64,000 nt of DNA from Adiantum capillus-veneris (lineage: Eukaryota; Streptophyta; Polypodiopsida; Polypodiales; Pteridaceae), in assembly GCA_014529385.2 (NCBI GenBank), contig CM043963.1, forward strand, positions 77,737,412 through 77,801,411, read 5' to 3'. The notes below the pieces were generated by a model, which saw only the letters and a program-made list of their open reading frames with translations, made no database searches and was not told the origin of the DNA. Below are positions 51,213-64,000 of this stretch, one piece after another. Made by a program: the position numbers and the translations under genes. Position 1 is the stretch's first letter. Each line of letters starts with the position of its first letter.

Positions 51213-51472
51213 CCACTGAATCGAATACAAGTGTAAGCTTAGCTTGCATGGTAAGGTGCTTCTTAATAAGTGTTGGAGGAATTACTACAGTGATAGCTTC
51301 TGCAACCTCCACCTTCTACGATAGATATTTCTTCATTGCACTAAAGGCTTGATCCGCCAGCCCTTCTTCAAATATCCCATTGGTTTCAGCCTCTGAGCTA
51401 GTCCTTTTGTTACCATTCGGGCCTATCGTCATCTGTCTGCTAACATCTTTCAGCTCTTGTTCGTCTCCCTAC
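51213..51472 (-). other. Coding-like fragment of unknown origin
   Basis: The minus strand encodes DEQELKDVSRQMTIGPNGNK, then EAETNGIFEEGLADQAFSAM, a TAG, and AITVVIPPTLIKKHLTMQAK up to the edge of the young gypsy LTR. Amino-acid composition looks protein-like and the frame holds for about 85 codons with one stop. I recognise no family. It is joined on one side to a truncated LTR of the older gypsy element. Confidence 0.3.
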
Positions 51473-51563
51473 CACCATATATATAGGCTCCCCAATTCAC
51501 ACTTAAGTAGTCTAGGCCCTTGGCCTAGGTTCGTGACCCCCTAGGTTGGCCCTTGGCCTTACA
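51473..51563 (-). repeat. Truncated 3' LTR of the older gypsy element
   Basis: Minus strand from 51563: TGTAAGGCCAAGGGCCAACC, TATA-like CCTATATATATGG, then similarity to the 5' LTR at 61962-62126 stops near GGTAGGGAG. The purine run AAGGAGGGAGTAA precedes it. Confidence 0.75.
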
Positions 51564-51569
51564 TTACTC

Positions 51570-52420
51570 CCTCCTTGGATAAGTGTTTTCATCCTTGGAA
51601 ACAAAAGTGAAATTTCTTCTTAAGAATAGTAATTTTTTTCCAAGTGGCACCTTCTTCAGGTCGGTCTTTCCACTTGACTAAAGCTTGAGGATGCACATGA
51701 TGACGAGTACGTAAATTGTGATAGTTTAAAATTCATTCAGGCTCATGCGATTGGACGGGAGGTTCTATGAAATCAACCAGAATTTGTTGTTCAATGACCT
51801 TGTCGTCCCCATATAAGAATTTACGTAAACAGCTCACATGAAATATCGGACGAATATGAGAGTGGACAGGTAATGAGAGTTTGTAGGCTCGGTCACCAAC
51901 TAGCTTGAGTATCTTCAAAGACCCACAATACCTCATAGATAGCTTAGGTGTTGGTCCAGTCCTTAGACTTTCTGAATGCTCTGGCACTAGGTTGAAAACC
52001 ATACATGATAATGAAAGGACTAAGGCTAGTTTTAACATGCTTAGCACTATTGTAAGAAAATTTGAGAATAAGAAGATAATCTTCCCAAGCTGATTGCTTT
52101 TTGCTAATGTATGCTCGTAGCATATCCTCTAGCACTTGGTTGACTCGTTCAATCTGACCATCCATCTCAAAATGATCTGCAGTACTTAGGTTGAGATGTG
52201 TACCCAATCGCTTCAACACAGCCCTCTAAAGATGATTGTTAAACTTGGGATCACGATCACTCACAATGTTACTTGTGGCAACCCATACAACATGTACAGA
52301 TTGTCCACAGATAACCTAGCTAACTTTGGAGTCTTAATTGTTGACTTGGGTGGAATAAACTTGCAAATTTTATTCAACCGGTACGCAACCATCAAACACC
52401 TACTTCAGATGTTGTAAATG
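51570..52420 (-). pseudogene. Integrase core and chromodomain-like end of the older gypsy element
   Basis: VSDRDPKFNNHL carries one catalytic Asp, and TADHFEMDGQIERVNQVLED the Glu. The remainder shows AYISKKQSAWEDYLLILKFS, FIIMYGFQPS, then in another frame RPIFHVSCLRKFLYGDDK and, near 51650, LVKWKDRPEEGATWKK, a chromodomain. The zinc-binding N-terminus and first Asp are absent; the sequence jumps from reverse transcriptase to mid-integrase. Confidence 0.75.
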
Positions 52421-52590
52421 CTCTTCTTTAAAGGCACTATACACGAGAATGTCATCAAGAAAAATAATAACAAACTTATGTGCTTAAAATAATTCAAACA
52501 CCTGCTTCAGATGTTGTGAATGCTCTTCTTCATAGGCACTATAGATGCAAATTTCATCGAGAAAAAAAATAACAAACTTGTCCAAATATG
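52388..52590. repeat. Diverged duplication of about 100 bp in the reverse transcriptase region
   Basis: TCAAACACCT(A/G)CTTCAGATG occurs at about 52391 and 52494, each followed by a matching stretch to aacaaactt. The first copy is a second, decayed version of the segment holding the catalytic motif, so the deletion that removed RNase H was accompanied by a local duplication. Confidence 0.6.
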
Positions 52591-53051
52591 GTCTCAAGAC
52601 ATTGTCCATAAGTGTCATGAAAGTAGTTGGTGCATTGGTCAACCCAAAAGGCATAACCAAAAATTCATAGCGTTCAAACCATGTTTGGAATGTGGTCTTG
52701 TATATATCCGCAAGCCTAATGTGTACTTGATGATACCCTGATCGTAAATCAATCTTTGTAAAGATACCAGCATGGGTGAGCGTGTCAAATAACTCATCCA
52801 CTTGGAAATGGGTACTTATTCTTAACAGTAACCACATTAAATCCCAAATAGTCTACACACATGGTCATACTACCGTCTTTTTCCTTCACCAATAAGATGG
52901 GACAAGACCATGGTGAAGAACTAGTGTGTATAAAACCTCTATTGAAATAGTCAACAAGCTGATGTTCCAGCTCAACAGCCACAAAATGGCTCATTCTATA
53001 GGGTGGTTTACTTACTGGTTTATTGCCTGCCACGTCTATGCCATGCTGCAC
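52484..53051 (-). pseudogene. Reverse transcriptase fragment of the older gypsy element
   Basis: Two overlapping frames give [58 protein letters not shown], then TKIDLRSGYHQVHI, MPFGLTNAPTTFMTLMDN and FFLDEICIYS. The second catalytic Asp is Glu (LDE for LDD). There is a frame change near 52800. The sequence stops at HSQHLKQVFELF before the thumb and RNase H. Confidence 0.8.
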
Positions 53052-53429
53052 AACCCGTGTTGGCAGTAACCTGGGGTGAAATCATTTGGAAATACATCTT
53101 TATACTTCATAAAAAATTCTTTTAACTTTTAGCAACATTTGCTTGTTCAAGAGAGAGATGAGTAGCCATAGATGGAATAGAAGAGAGAGAAGTATGGGGC
53201 GTTGAGGAATTGTCATATAAAACATTATCAACAATTGAAAGAAAATGACACATGGAGTAACACAAAAAATCTTCTTATATTCAATCATGAGAAGTGAGCT
53301 TCATAAGCTTTGTTGTACATATGAGTGGCGAGGAAGGCACATCCTTTTCCCCGGACCCTAGCACGTGCATGCCATAGGATTTGAACATCAAATTGTTGTA
53401 CTCATGGATACACTTAAGTGATCATCCTA

Positions 53430-53800
53430 GACTATGTAACCCCTCCCGATCAAGTACCTTGGAAATTCACGGACATGTGATACCGTTGAATTTCTTACAC
53501 TTACATCTCTCACTTGATTGTCCCACACCTCCGCATCATGGCCGTTCATCATCACTACCTTGAAACTCGGAGTCTGGGGAAACTTGAGTTGTTTCACTAA
53601 CTTATAGTTAATGAAATTTGGGAAGCACCATCGTCCACCAAGATACACACCCTATGCCCTTGGATCGACCCATGCATATGCACTAGCTCATGTGGATCAA
53701 AGGTCGGCTGCCACATGGAGGTCATTATGCAGCATTCGTGCACCATCTCGGGGTGTGTTACCTCCACATTGGAGAAACAAGAGGAGGGCTCAAGAGGCAA
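53430..53800 (-). pseudogene. Aspartic protease region of the older gypsy element
   Basis: HMHGSIQGHRVCILVDDGAS is the protease active-site region (DDGAS for D(S/T)GAS). After a frame change NFINYKLVKQLKFPQTPSFK continues the family pattern, then VVMMNGHDAEVWDNQVRDVS. Confidence 0.65.
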
Positions 53801-53879
53801 TAGCTACACCATGTGCACTGCTCTCTCTTTTCCTTGGACAGCAGATTTCCCCTTGGGACTATCTTTTTTTCCGTGCCCA

Positions 53880-54960
53880 CTCCCTAAACATCTGAAACAT
53901 AATTTGTCTCTTTTAGCCTTCTCAAAATCTTTAGTGAATACCCCTTGGGTTTCTTAGACGCCTCCGATGTAGCTACTATAAGCTTTATTTTTTTATGCCC
54001 ATGTTGTGTGAGTACATTTGCATATGTAGTGGCAGGCATGTGAGTATTATGCAATGTTTTCTCATGGGGATCGTCGTGTATATGCGCTTGTACTATAGCC
54101 TGCTCAAGCATCTTTGGGTTCTGAGTCCTGACGTGCTTCTTAAGCTCTAGTGTCATCCCACAGATAAACCCACGCACTTGTTCAAAGGTATATAACCCCT
54201 CCATCTTGAGAATGATATCACAATAGTGCGTGATATACTTTAACAGTGTTTTATGTTGATGCATAGAACACTTATCCCAAGCAGGCCAATTTTTGTCCGC
54301 TTCATTTGTGGATAGAAATTCTTTTCTAAAAACATCCTCAAAGACTACCCAAGTCTATGGTACAATGCTCTTGTCTTTGACGGACATCCACCATTTGCAG
54401 GCCTTGCCTTCTAATGTCAGACTTGTTTGCAGTGCCTTGTCTGCATCATCCAGAGTGTATCTAAGATCGTGAATCCCATCCCATTTGTTGAGAATTATAT
54501 TTACTATATCTTTGCTGAGAAATATGTTCATTCTATCTTTGTTGCGTTCTCTCCCCTCTCCCCCAAAAATTGGTGGGTTTGTATTTTTCAACAAATCATC
54601 CACTTATTTTTGGGTGAGGGAGTGCGGAGAATCCTGATTGGAAACTTGCCCTTGCTTGGAGCCTTGATCCTGCAGATGCATGCCAGCAAAGCCCTTGGTT
54701 TTCTGTTGCATATATTGCACTACTAAATCTAATAACTTAGTGAGATTTCCATTTAAGCGTGAAAAATTATTCTCTAACACACACATGCATATTTGTTGTG
54801 CACGAAACTCTTGTATGTTAAGAAACTCATAGGCATCATCCGGCCATGATGCCATGCGAGTACCCTCCATGAGAGTATCCAATCGTGGGGCAGCAACAAG
54901 TGGGACTGGTGCATAATTTTCAAAATTGAAGGTGTTGTACATATCAATGTATGAATCCAT
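53880..54960 (-). pseudogene. Gag of the older gypsy element
   Basis: From ATG 54960 the product starts MDSYIDMYNTFNFENYAPVP. Next come QGSKQGQVSNQDSPHSLTQK, a stop at the LTQK end, then NTNPPIFGGEGRERNKDRMN, TLEGKACKWWMSVKDKS and HHYCDII-like sequence with YTFEQVRGFICGMTLELKKH. A remnant of the zinc knuckle follows in another frame. The W-W core and spacing mark it as a retrotransposon gag. Stops lie near 54602 and 54355. Confidence 0.7.
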
Positions 54961-55510
54961 GGAAATGTGGTGTTGTGCTAGCAAGAGAAAACAAACACCT
55001 TGAAAAAACGTCGTCAATCGATAGCAATTGGAAATTGGAATCCAATTTGATAACGTTGTCGATTTTTAGACGATCATCGGAGAAGATCTTGTCTAGTCGA
55101 TTATTAAAAACTGGAAAATCTTGTAAGATTCCATGGCATTGAGCTATTTGCTGATGGACCTGATGCTACTACTTGAATCTCCATTGGAATCTTGTGAGCA
55201 CCCTCTCTTGTGGATTTTTGTTTTTCTAAACTTCAACCCCTAACAGCCTTGCCTTGGGTGACCATGTATGAAAATAAGCCTTCCCAAGCTTCCATGGCGA
55301 GTTGCAGTGTTGTGGCCGAGTGAGCGCAAGAGAGAGTGGGGCTATGCTACGATTCAGCCCTCTGTCCACACTGAGGAGACAAGACCAGCAAGGCAGCACA
55401 AATCCACCGAGACCATCTGCACTAGATCTGGTGGAGGTGCTTTGCCCACCTTGTGTCTGTAGGGGATGACTCACACGCGGTGCTCTTTGCATGATCTCCT
55501 CCTTAGCTTA
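54961..55510. other. Leader of the older gypsy element
   Basis: Non-coding stretch between gag and nested element C. No gene recognised; the short frames here are not supported. Confidence 0.4.
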
Positions 55511-57634
<2,124 letters not shown>

Positions 57635-58140
57635 TCCACCCCTTTTGAGCCAGCAAAGCCTTCGATCTGTGCCAACTGGTCTTCAATCTGCATCTACTAT
57701 AAGCACTTTAAGCTCTTTGCCATCAAGCTCACATAATTGGTAAGTACATGCAAAACAATATAAGGTCTAATTCATGTCACCAATGTATTATTTGGTAGCT
57801 GCTTATTACAAATCTTTGAACCATATGCACCGTATCTCCAACACACTCAATAACAAAAAATCATGTATAGTGACCTTGCCAAATTCAAGTATGCTCCAGT
57901 TAGTTGTGCACACCTCTTGACCATCAAGCCCGATTTAGGGAGCTCAAGTATGCATTAGCCTGTCTACACACAGAATGGTCATCAAGTCTTTCACTTCAAG
58001 TTCTGGCAATAGAACCAACCCAAAACATGTGAAGATACTTAATCAATTTTCCAAAGAAGTCAAATGGAAGCTAGCCATGTAATCTTACTGACATCAAAAC
58101 CCAAAGCTCTTCCCACTTAGCATAAAACCTAAGTCTACGC
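57635..58140 (-). other. Conserved 3' non-coding block of element C
   Basis: On the minus strand it matches the 3' block of element Y across about 500 bases, for example GTAAGATTACATGGCT, CTTTGGAAAATTGATTAAG-type sequence and GCATACTTGAGCT. The purine run AAAAGGGGTGGA at 57635-57646 abuts the 3' LTR. Confidence 0.75.
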
Positions 58141-59796
58141 TATGGCTGAAAATGTGAGAGAAGCAAGTTCGGATGTGACCAAAAGTTGAGCACTCTAGTA
58201 GTGTGTGGTACTCAGACTCTGGAACTTGCAGTGAGCATAATGTGCACAGTCGATTTGACTCTTCTCCATTGTCCCAGCGCCCTATCTCTCATCGAAGGAA
58301 ACCAGATTTAAGCCGAATGGTTGCGATAGTGCATATCGCCAACAAGCGGATAGGCTCAAGCATGTAAGTATGAGTACAGTTTCCTCTTTCAATAAAGAAC
58401 ATGGTTTTGTAGTTGGGGGCAATATGGGTTTCTCCCAAGCCATAATACATTGGCGTTGTAGAAAAGCTTCATTCACTTGGGAGTCAATTGAAGCATCATG
58501 TAGCAAGTGTAATGCATCCCATCTCCCAAACCACTTCTTTATGTCTTGCATCCATCTCGTGCTCAAGATCTTACTTTTATGCGTCTTTTGAAATTTTTTA
58601 CCACTCAAGAAGTAGGAGCATATATGGTGTTTGTGTCTTAACTTGGAGAAAGTTTGTAAGAAAACGCTTTTGGACATTCTCAAACTCTTTCCAAGTAGAC
58701 TTTGAGATGCTCCCGCCCCACACTTTAACTCCATAAAGAAGAACCGGTGTCACCAATGCATCAAAAAGATACTTCTTGAGAGCCCAACACTTGATGTTTC
58801 CCGCATTACACATGTTCTCAAATGCATAATATGCTCTCTTTCCCTCTGCCAAACGACCCATAGCACATTCATGCCACTTGTGATTGAACGAAAACTCAAG
58901 GCCAAGGTACTTAAAGCTCTCAACAATTTCAAGTGTCTCATTGTTGTACAAAATGCATGGCTTCTCCTTATGGTTAGTTTTCACAAGCATAACCTTTGTT
59001 TTGGACTCATTCACAATCAGCCCACTATGCAAGCAAAAGTTCTCAAGGACAACCATAAGCTTTTGTGCATCTTCTAAAGTGTGTGCTAGAAGCACTACAG
59101 CATCCGCATACAACAAAAGCATGATTACCGCATTGCAAATAGTGACCTCTTCAATGCCTTCTTCTTGCATAAATTCAAGTACCATTTGTTCCAATTGATC
59201 GATGCATAGACCAAAGAGAGTTGGTGACAACGGACATCCTTGTTTAACCCCAATAGTGCTTACAATTTTTTTTGAAATTTCTCTTCCCATGCACAATTGA
59301 CAAATCACCTTCTCATAGATTCGAGAAATCGCAAGCATAAACTCACTGGAGTTCTTCCATCCTTCTCCACAAATTGTTACGTGAAATCATATCAAAGGCT
59401 TTCTTAAATTCCACAAAACAACAATACAATCACTTGCCTTTCAATCGACTTTCCTCCATGAGAACACGAAGAGTGACAAGATGATCAATGGTGCTATGGC
59501 ATCGACAAAAACCCGCTTGTCCCTTTGCACGCTTGTCATTTTCTTCAGCCCAATCACTGAATTTCATCTCCATTATGCACCAAAACAACTTTGCCATAAG
59601 AAACCCAATCATTATAGTTCAGTAGTTGTTTACATTCTTTACATCCCCTCCTTTATCAAAGGCTTAACCCAATTAGTACTCCAATCATAAGGCATACCAT
59701 GTTGAAGTGCAAGGTTGAACATATCACACATCCACTCATGGGTAAAATCTACCGTCCATTTGATCATCTCCGGCTTGAGACCTTGAAAAACTAGCA
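58140..59796 (-). pseudogene. LINE (L1-type) reverse transcriptase fragment inside element C
   Basis: From high to low coordinates: GLKPEMIKWTVDFTHEWMCD, AKLFWCIMEMKFSDWAEEND, QAGFCRCHSTIDHLVTLRVL, then a 246-codon frame (59338-58598) with GVKQGCPLSPTLFGLCIDQL, LLYADAVVLLAH (YADA where YADD is catalytic), LIVNESKTKVM, YLGLEF and FLTNFLQ. The C-terminal part has FFGRWDALHLLH-like sequence and ends near 58150 with LCTLCSLQVPESEYHTLLEC, a zinc-binding end typical of plant LINEs. Endonuclease is absent. Its 5' end abuts the 5' LTR of C and its 3' end abuts the conserved block of C. Confidence 0.8.
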
Positions 59797-59835
59797 AGGT
59801 GAGTAAGGAAGGCACAAGGCCTCTGGCTGTGAGAG

Positions 59836-59900
<65 letters not shown>

Positions 59901-60307
59901 ACAGATGTTGATAGCTTCATAAGCATTGTAATCATAAGCAAAACCTTCAATAAAGCCTTGAGTACAAGTTAATCATCAATAGCCAAGGTGGATCATTAAC
60001 GACACCATCACTTGGATTAACTAAAAACTAAGGAGTTTAAGCTCCTTATGGAGACTCGGCAGGCTATTAACAACACCAAAACTTAAGCTGAAGATGATGA
60101 TGGAAAGAAAAATGGAGAAAACCTCGGTCGTCTCGAGATTTACCTCTTCCCTTTTCTTCCTCTTTCCTCCTCGAGCTCCTTCAAGCATTCTCCGAAGAAC
60201 TCCATTGCCAAGAGATCTCCTCTTCTTCTCTTGCCCCAGTTGCCAACAATAAGCTTTAGTCTGGCTCCGATTGTTGTCATTCCCTATAGGCCCTTTGTAC
60301 TTCCTCT

Positions 60308-60385
<78 letters not shown>

Positions 60386-60577
60386 CCTTCCCTTGAATAG
60401 GTCTATAGAAGTTTTGTAATAATGACAGCAAAAGAGAGTAACAAGCTATGGTTAATTGAGTTATGAGAGAAAGCTATCAGAGAATAGGGCTATGGGAGTT
60501 TTATAATAATGACGGCAATAGAGAGTAACAAGCTATGGTTAATTGAGCTATGGAAACTCTATTATTGACGTTCAACT

Positions 60578-60657
<80 letters not shown>

Positions 60658-61856
60658 TAGAGCTTTGGGAGAGAAAGGTTTGAAGGTATGTCTCAGAGAG
60701 CTCGCTACGAAAGCTTTGTCATGGAGGCTCGGCTCCTAATCTCCGAGAGAGAGAGCTCTTAGAGGTTTTGGATATGGTGGCCCTCTCATAATATCCCAAG
60801 AGCTATGGACCTATGATGAATATCATCATAGACCCAAGCAATGATCTTAGACCCCTTTTTATAAATCTTCCCCGCTTTGCATGCTAGCTCCACTTTCTAA
60901 AGATAGCTCCCCCTACCACTAGCGCTACCACTAGTGCTAGGCATGGGGAGGGCCGCTTATGACGTATTAGTACAGCATGCAAGGGTGCACAAAGTTCGAT
61001 GACAATAGGGCCAAAAAGATTCACCATAGCCTGCTTGGAATTTTTGCCTTCATGCTCGTCATCATTCGAGCTCCATGGCACTCACGGCGAGCCCAACCAG
61101 TCTGTGCTCCTCTCTGCTTGTTGTCACCCTTGTTTCCCTTCTTTTTTCTCTTTCTTCACATTACCTCTCCCATTTTTTTAAATGGGCAGCCACCCCTTTG
61201 CTTTGGGCGCCTTATTCCATTCCCTTGGGTGGACTTTTGCCCTTATAATACACCATATTTGGCATGCACAGTCGACCAAGGCATTGCTTAGCATCACATT
61301 AAGACACAATCTCATCAAGAACTCAATGTGCTTTCGTACAGTCACCACATTTGGCTTATACATCATCCAAGGCATTTCCTTGCTTGCAAATTGCTCATCA
61401 TGGTTCTCCAATAGCCGTCGTTGGCTTGCATTCTCTATCAAAGCATCACCAAACATGACTTCTTTCTCTAATCGGCCCTCTTTTCCATTGATTCAAGGTG
61501 CAAGCATAAAGTAATGATATTATGGAAAACACCACATTTAACATGCTTATCGGCCAAAGCATTGTTAAGCACATCATGTTTCTCTTAAGCCTTTGTTGGC
61601 ATACATACTCATTCATTGTAGTGTCGAGCACAACTCCACCAACATACCCCACTATCAATGCACTGCAAGAGATGAAATTCTTGACTAGGTGCTCCTCAAG
61701 CAGTTATTGCTCTATTAAGTGCACCATATTTGGCATACATATCATTGAACTTCCTCGTTACTGAGCCTCACTACTCAATAAATATGTGAACTTCAATTAG
61801 ACTCCATCTGCATCTTTTTATTCTTTTTCCCATCATGGAAGCGGAGCCGTACAACG
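59797..61856 (-). repeat. 5' LTR of element C, lacking its inner terminal bases
   Basis: Matches 55511-57634 from about GGAAGGCACAAGGCCTCTGG (59804) on; the first 50 or so bases including the expected CGACA end and the primer site are missing at the LINE junction. It contains GT/GA runs at 59838-59899 and two GA runs (60313-60383, 60580-60654). Confidence 0.75.
60313..60654. repeat. Two (GA)n microsatellites
   Basis: GA runs at about 60313-60383 and 60580-60654, longer than the corresponding runs in the other LTR of element C. Confidence 0.95.
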
Positions 61857-61948
61857 CTGTCTGACACACGGCTCTTGTTCGATTTGCCCTCCACAGTTTG
61901 TATGGGAATGAAAATCATGCAAGATCCTTTTTCCCAAAAAAACATGAA

Positions 61949-61960
61949 GCCCTGATACCA
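61949..61960 (-). promoter_or_regulatory. Primer binding site of the older gypsy element
   Basis: Minus-strand TGGTATCAGGGC, one mismatch from the initiator Met primer site, directly after the 5' LTR. Confidence 0.75.
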
Positions 61961-61961
61961 T

Positions 61962-62126
61962 TGAGAGACCCAGGGGACTGACATGAGAGATCCACCTCCT
62001 TACCACCCTATATATACGCTCTTTGGCTCTTAATCCTAGCCCAGTTAAGGATCCCCAATCCACATTTAAGCAGTCCAAGCTCTTGGCCTACATCCGTGAC
62101 CCCCTAGGTTGGCCCTTGTCCTTACA
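61962..62126 (-). repeat. 5' LTR of the older gypsy element
   Basis: 165 bases, TGTAAGGACAAGGGCC at the minus-strand start, TATA-like GTATATATAGGG, and CTCTCA at the end. Same family as the 176-bp LTRs at 36816 and 39133. Confidence 0.8.
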
Positions 62127-63113
62127 AGAGCCAATGAGTATTACTTTCAGAACTCCTTTACAAAACTACCAATAAGAACTTATTTACAAATTCAAGTGCC
62201 ACTATCACGACAATATAGTCATCTCACCATGTGACTCACAGACATCATAAAACCCTGTGAGTGCCTAATCATGTTTACCTTTTCTCTTGAACTAAAGAGG
62301 AAACTCAAAGTATTAGACAAGTTTTAAGGTATGAAATTTGGAAGAGACAAGCTAGTTAATTTTTTCATTTAATCATCAATTAAAACAACCCATTTTTAAT
62401 CTTCTTGCAAAGGGTTGATAAAATGCACATGTAGTTTTACCGAGGGCTTCCTAAAATCATCAAGGTTTTAGAGTTAAATCAAAAGGACAACCAATTTTTA
62501 AGAATCAAAAACTCTAAGTAGCCCATTTAAAGCAATTATGTCATAACCAGGAACTCATGGGTAGGTCACGCTCTGAAAACAGCAGAAATGAAGAAGGCAA
62601 CCTATCACCACAAGTCAACTCGTCTTGCTTGGTGGCCATTCCTATAGAACATAACAAGACATACGTAGATTGACATCAAGCATCTAACGCTCGACAAAAA
62701 TTCATGTGTATTTATTGAACATATATGATGATTGATTACCTCTATAGTTGTCTCTAAAATGGTCCAATTTCATGGATTTCTCTACAACAATTTGAGTAGT
62801 GAGACGAGAGCCGTGCTCTTTGAGTGAAAAATTCTATAGCTGTCTCTAAAATGGTCCAATTTCATGGCTTTCTTTACAACTATTTGAGTAATGAGATGAG
62901 GGCAGTGCTCTTTGTCGTACATGTTTTGATAGAGTTTTCAAAGGGTTGCAGCTTAATCATTATGCTTAAACCCTACTCTTTTATCCTACTTTGGTAGTTT
63001 ATTTGTAGATTTCCATTCAGCGTGGTAATATCGTCGGCCATTTAGTCTCTAGATCAGGGACCCATCTTACTCATAATCAAGCGTAGTAAATTTTCTCTTA
63101 TTTCTCGTAGAAC

Positions 63114-63172
<59 letters not shown>

Positions 63173-64000
63173 GTTGTCATAGTTGGAGGGTCTTGGATGT
63201 TGATGACAGAACCTAGTGCAAAACTTAACTGAGGAAAATACTGGGATAAAAATTTGTCTTCATGCCACAGAACGTTTATGCAGAGGAGAACGTTGGCTCA
63301 TAATATATAAGATGCATTGCCAAACAAGGATATACGTAGATTGAGATCAACCACCTAGGAATAAATTAAAGATGTATAGAGTGCTTCGAGGATTACAATA
63401 TATAATTTGAATTGTCTAACTATGAGAAAAGAAGTTTGTGCGGTCTATTTGATATATAGATATGATAATCAAAATTGAGCATGTATATTGAGAAGAACAT
63501 GTAGGTAAACTAAATTTAAGGAAGCATTGACAAACTCAAAAAATGCAAAAAGCATCAACAGACTATAAAAATTAAATTGCACTATCAACCTAATAATCGT
63601 ATACGGGTGTCGTCCAATTGTGCAAGCCAGAGAACAATGTTTGAGTCAAGCTACATAAAAGCAATGTGAATAGCTAAAAATTTTGTGTTGCAATGAAGCG
63701 TCCCACAGTGAAAATGCTAAATATACAGTGCATGTCATTCAGAAGTGCCAGTATTGTTGAGAGTTGGCATTGTGTTCTCTCCAAAAATTATAAGAAACAA
63801 ATTCGTGCCATGCTCGACAAAGGTAAGAGGCACACCGCCTTTGCCCCAACAAACTCCCACTTAAAGGCGATACACTGATAAGTGAGACCTACTAGCTAAA
63901 CTACTAGTATGTACAAGAAACTAGGTGAAAGACTCTCTCAACCTATGCCCACTAGCTCACTTTGTCCATCTACACGCAGTCGTATCAGCTCTGGTGGTAG
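62127..64000. other. No gene recognised
   Basis: AT-rich sequence without a supported reading frame. It holds the duplication listed next and a GA microsatellite at about 63116-63169. Confidence 0.4.
62751..62911. repeat. Tandem duplication, two units of about 80 bp
   Basis: CTATAG(T/C)TGTCTCTAAAATGG starts at about 62751 and 62832; each unit runs through CAATTTCATGG to GTGCTCTTTG with several differences. Confidence 0.8.

Overview
The window reads as repeat-dense nuclear DNA of a land plant with a large genome; the clade cannot be fixed from sequence alone. Evidence: Ty3/gypsy elements with initiator-Met-tRNA-type primer sites, CACTA transposons, LINEs, non-autonomous LTR elements with long LTRs, nested insertions and long GA/GT microsatellites. 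I see no convincing ordinary host gene, tRNA, rRNA or CRISPR array.

Layout. 1-9197: right part of a multi-gene DNA transposon whose right end looks like a decayed CACTA terminus with TAGCGAC subterminal repeats. It carries a plus-strand gene of unknown function (272-1534), a minus-strand gene that appears to fuse a histone H3-like domain (with an H3-type N-terminal tail) to a Ulp1/C48 protease (3823-1671), a promoter region built of CGCGATA repeats between two divergent TATA boxes, a plus-strand ORF of unknown function (4820-6420) and a broken transposase-like gene (8935-6606). About 9.2-25.2 kb: a second CACTA element lacking the TNP2 catalytic core. Its second gene is split by two LTR elements: X (10212-13240) and Y (13286-21811, with a solo LTR nested in its 3' LTR). 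25.3-32.7 kb: two degenerate Ty3/gypsy remnants. 34.6-39.8 kb: a LINE on the minus strand interrupted by a small LTR element with a perfect 5-bp target duplication (36816-39309). 39.8-40.1 kb: a possible MITE. 40127-51212: a young Ty3/gypsy element in tandem form (LTR, full internal region, LTR, truncated second internal region). 51.5-62.1 kb: an older gypsy element split by element C (55511-61856), a relative of Y whose coding region is replaced by LINE sequence. 62.1-64.0 kb: no gene recognised.

Most interesting system: the 1-9.2 kb transposon. The H3 part begins M-V-P-R-T-K-Q-T-A-R-K, followed by an H3 core (KLPFQR, MPRDI), and one stop codon later the same frame runs into a Ulp1 protease with His, Gln and Cys in place. 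Interrupting stops and damaged splice acceptors fit CAG-to-TAG or CAG-to-CAA changes, as expected from deamination of CHG-methylated cytosine in a silenced plant transposon. Intact relatives elsewhere in this genome would test whether the fusion protein is real. All assignments come from reading the sequence by eye; no search was run.
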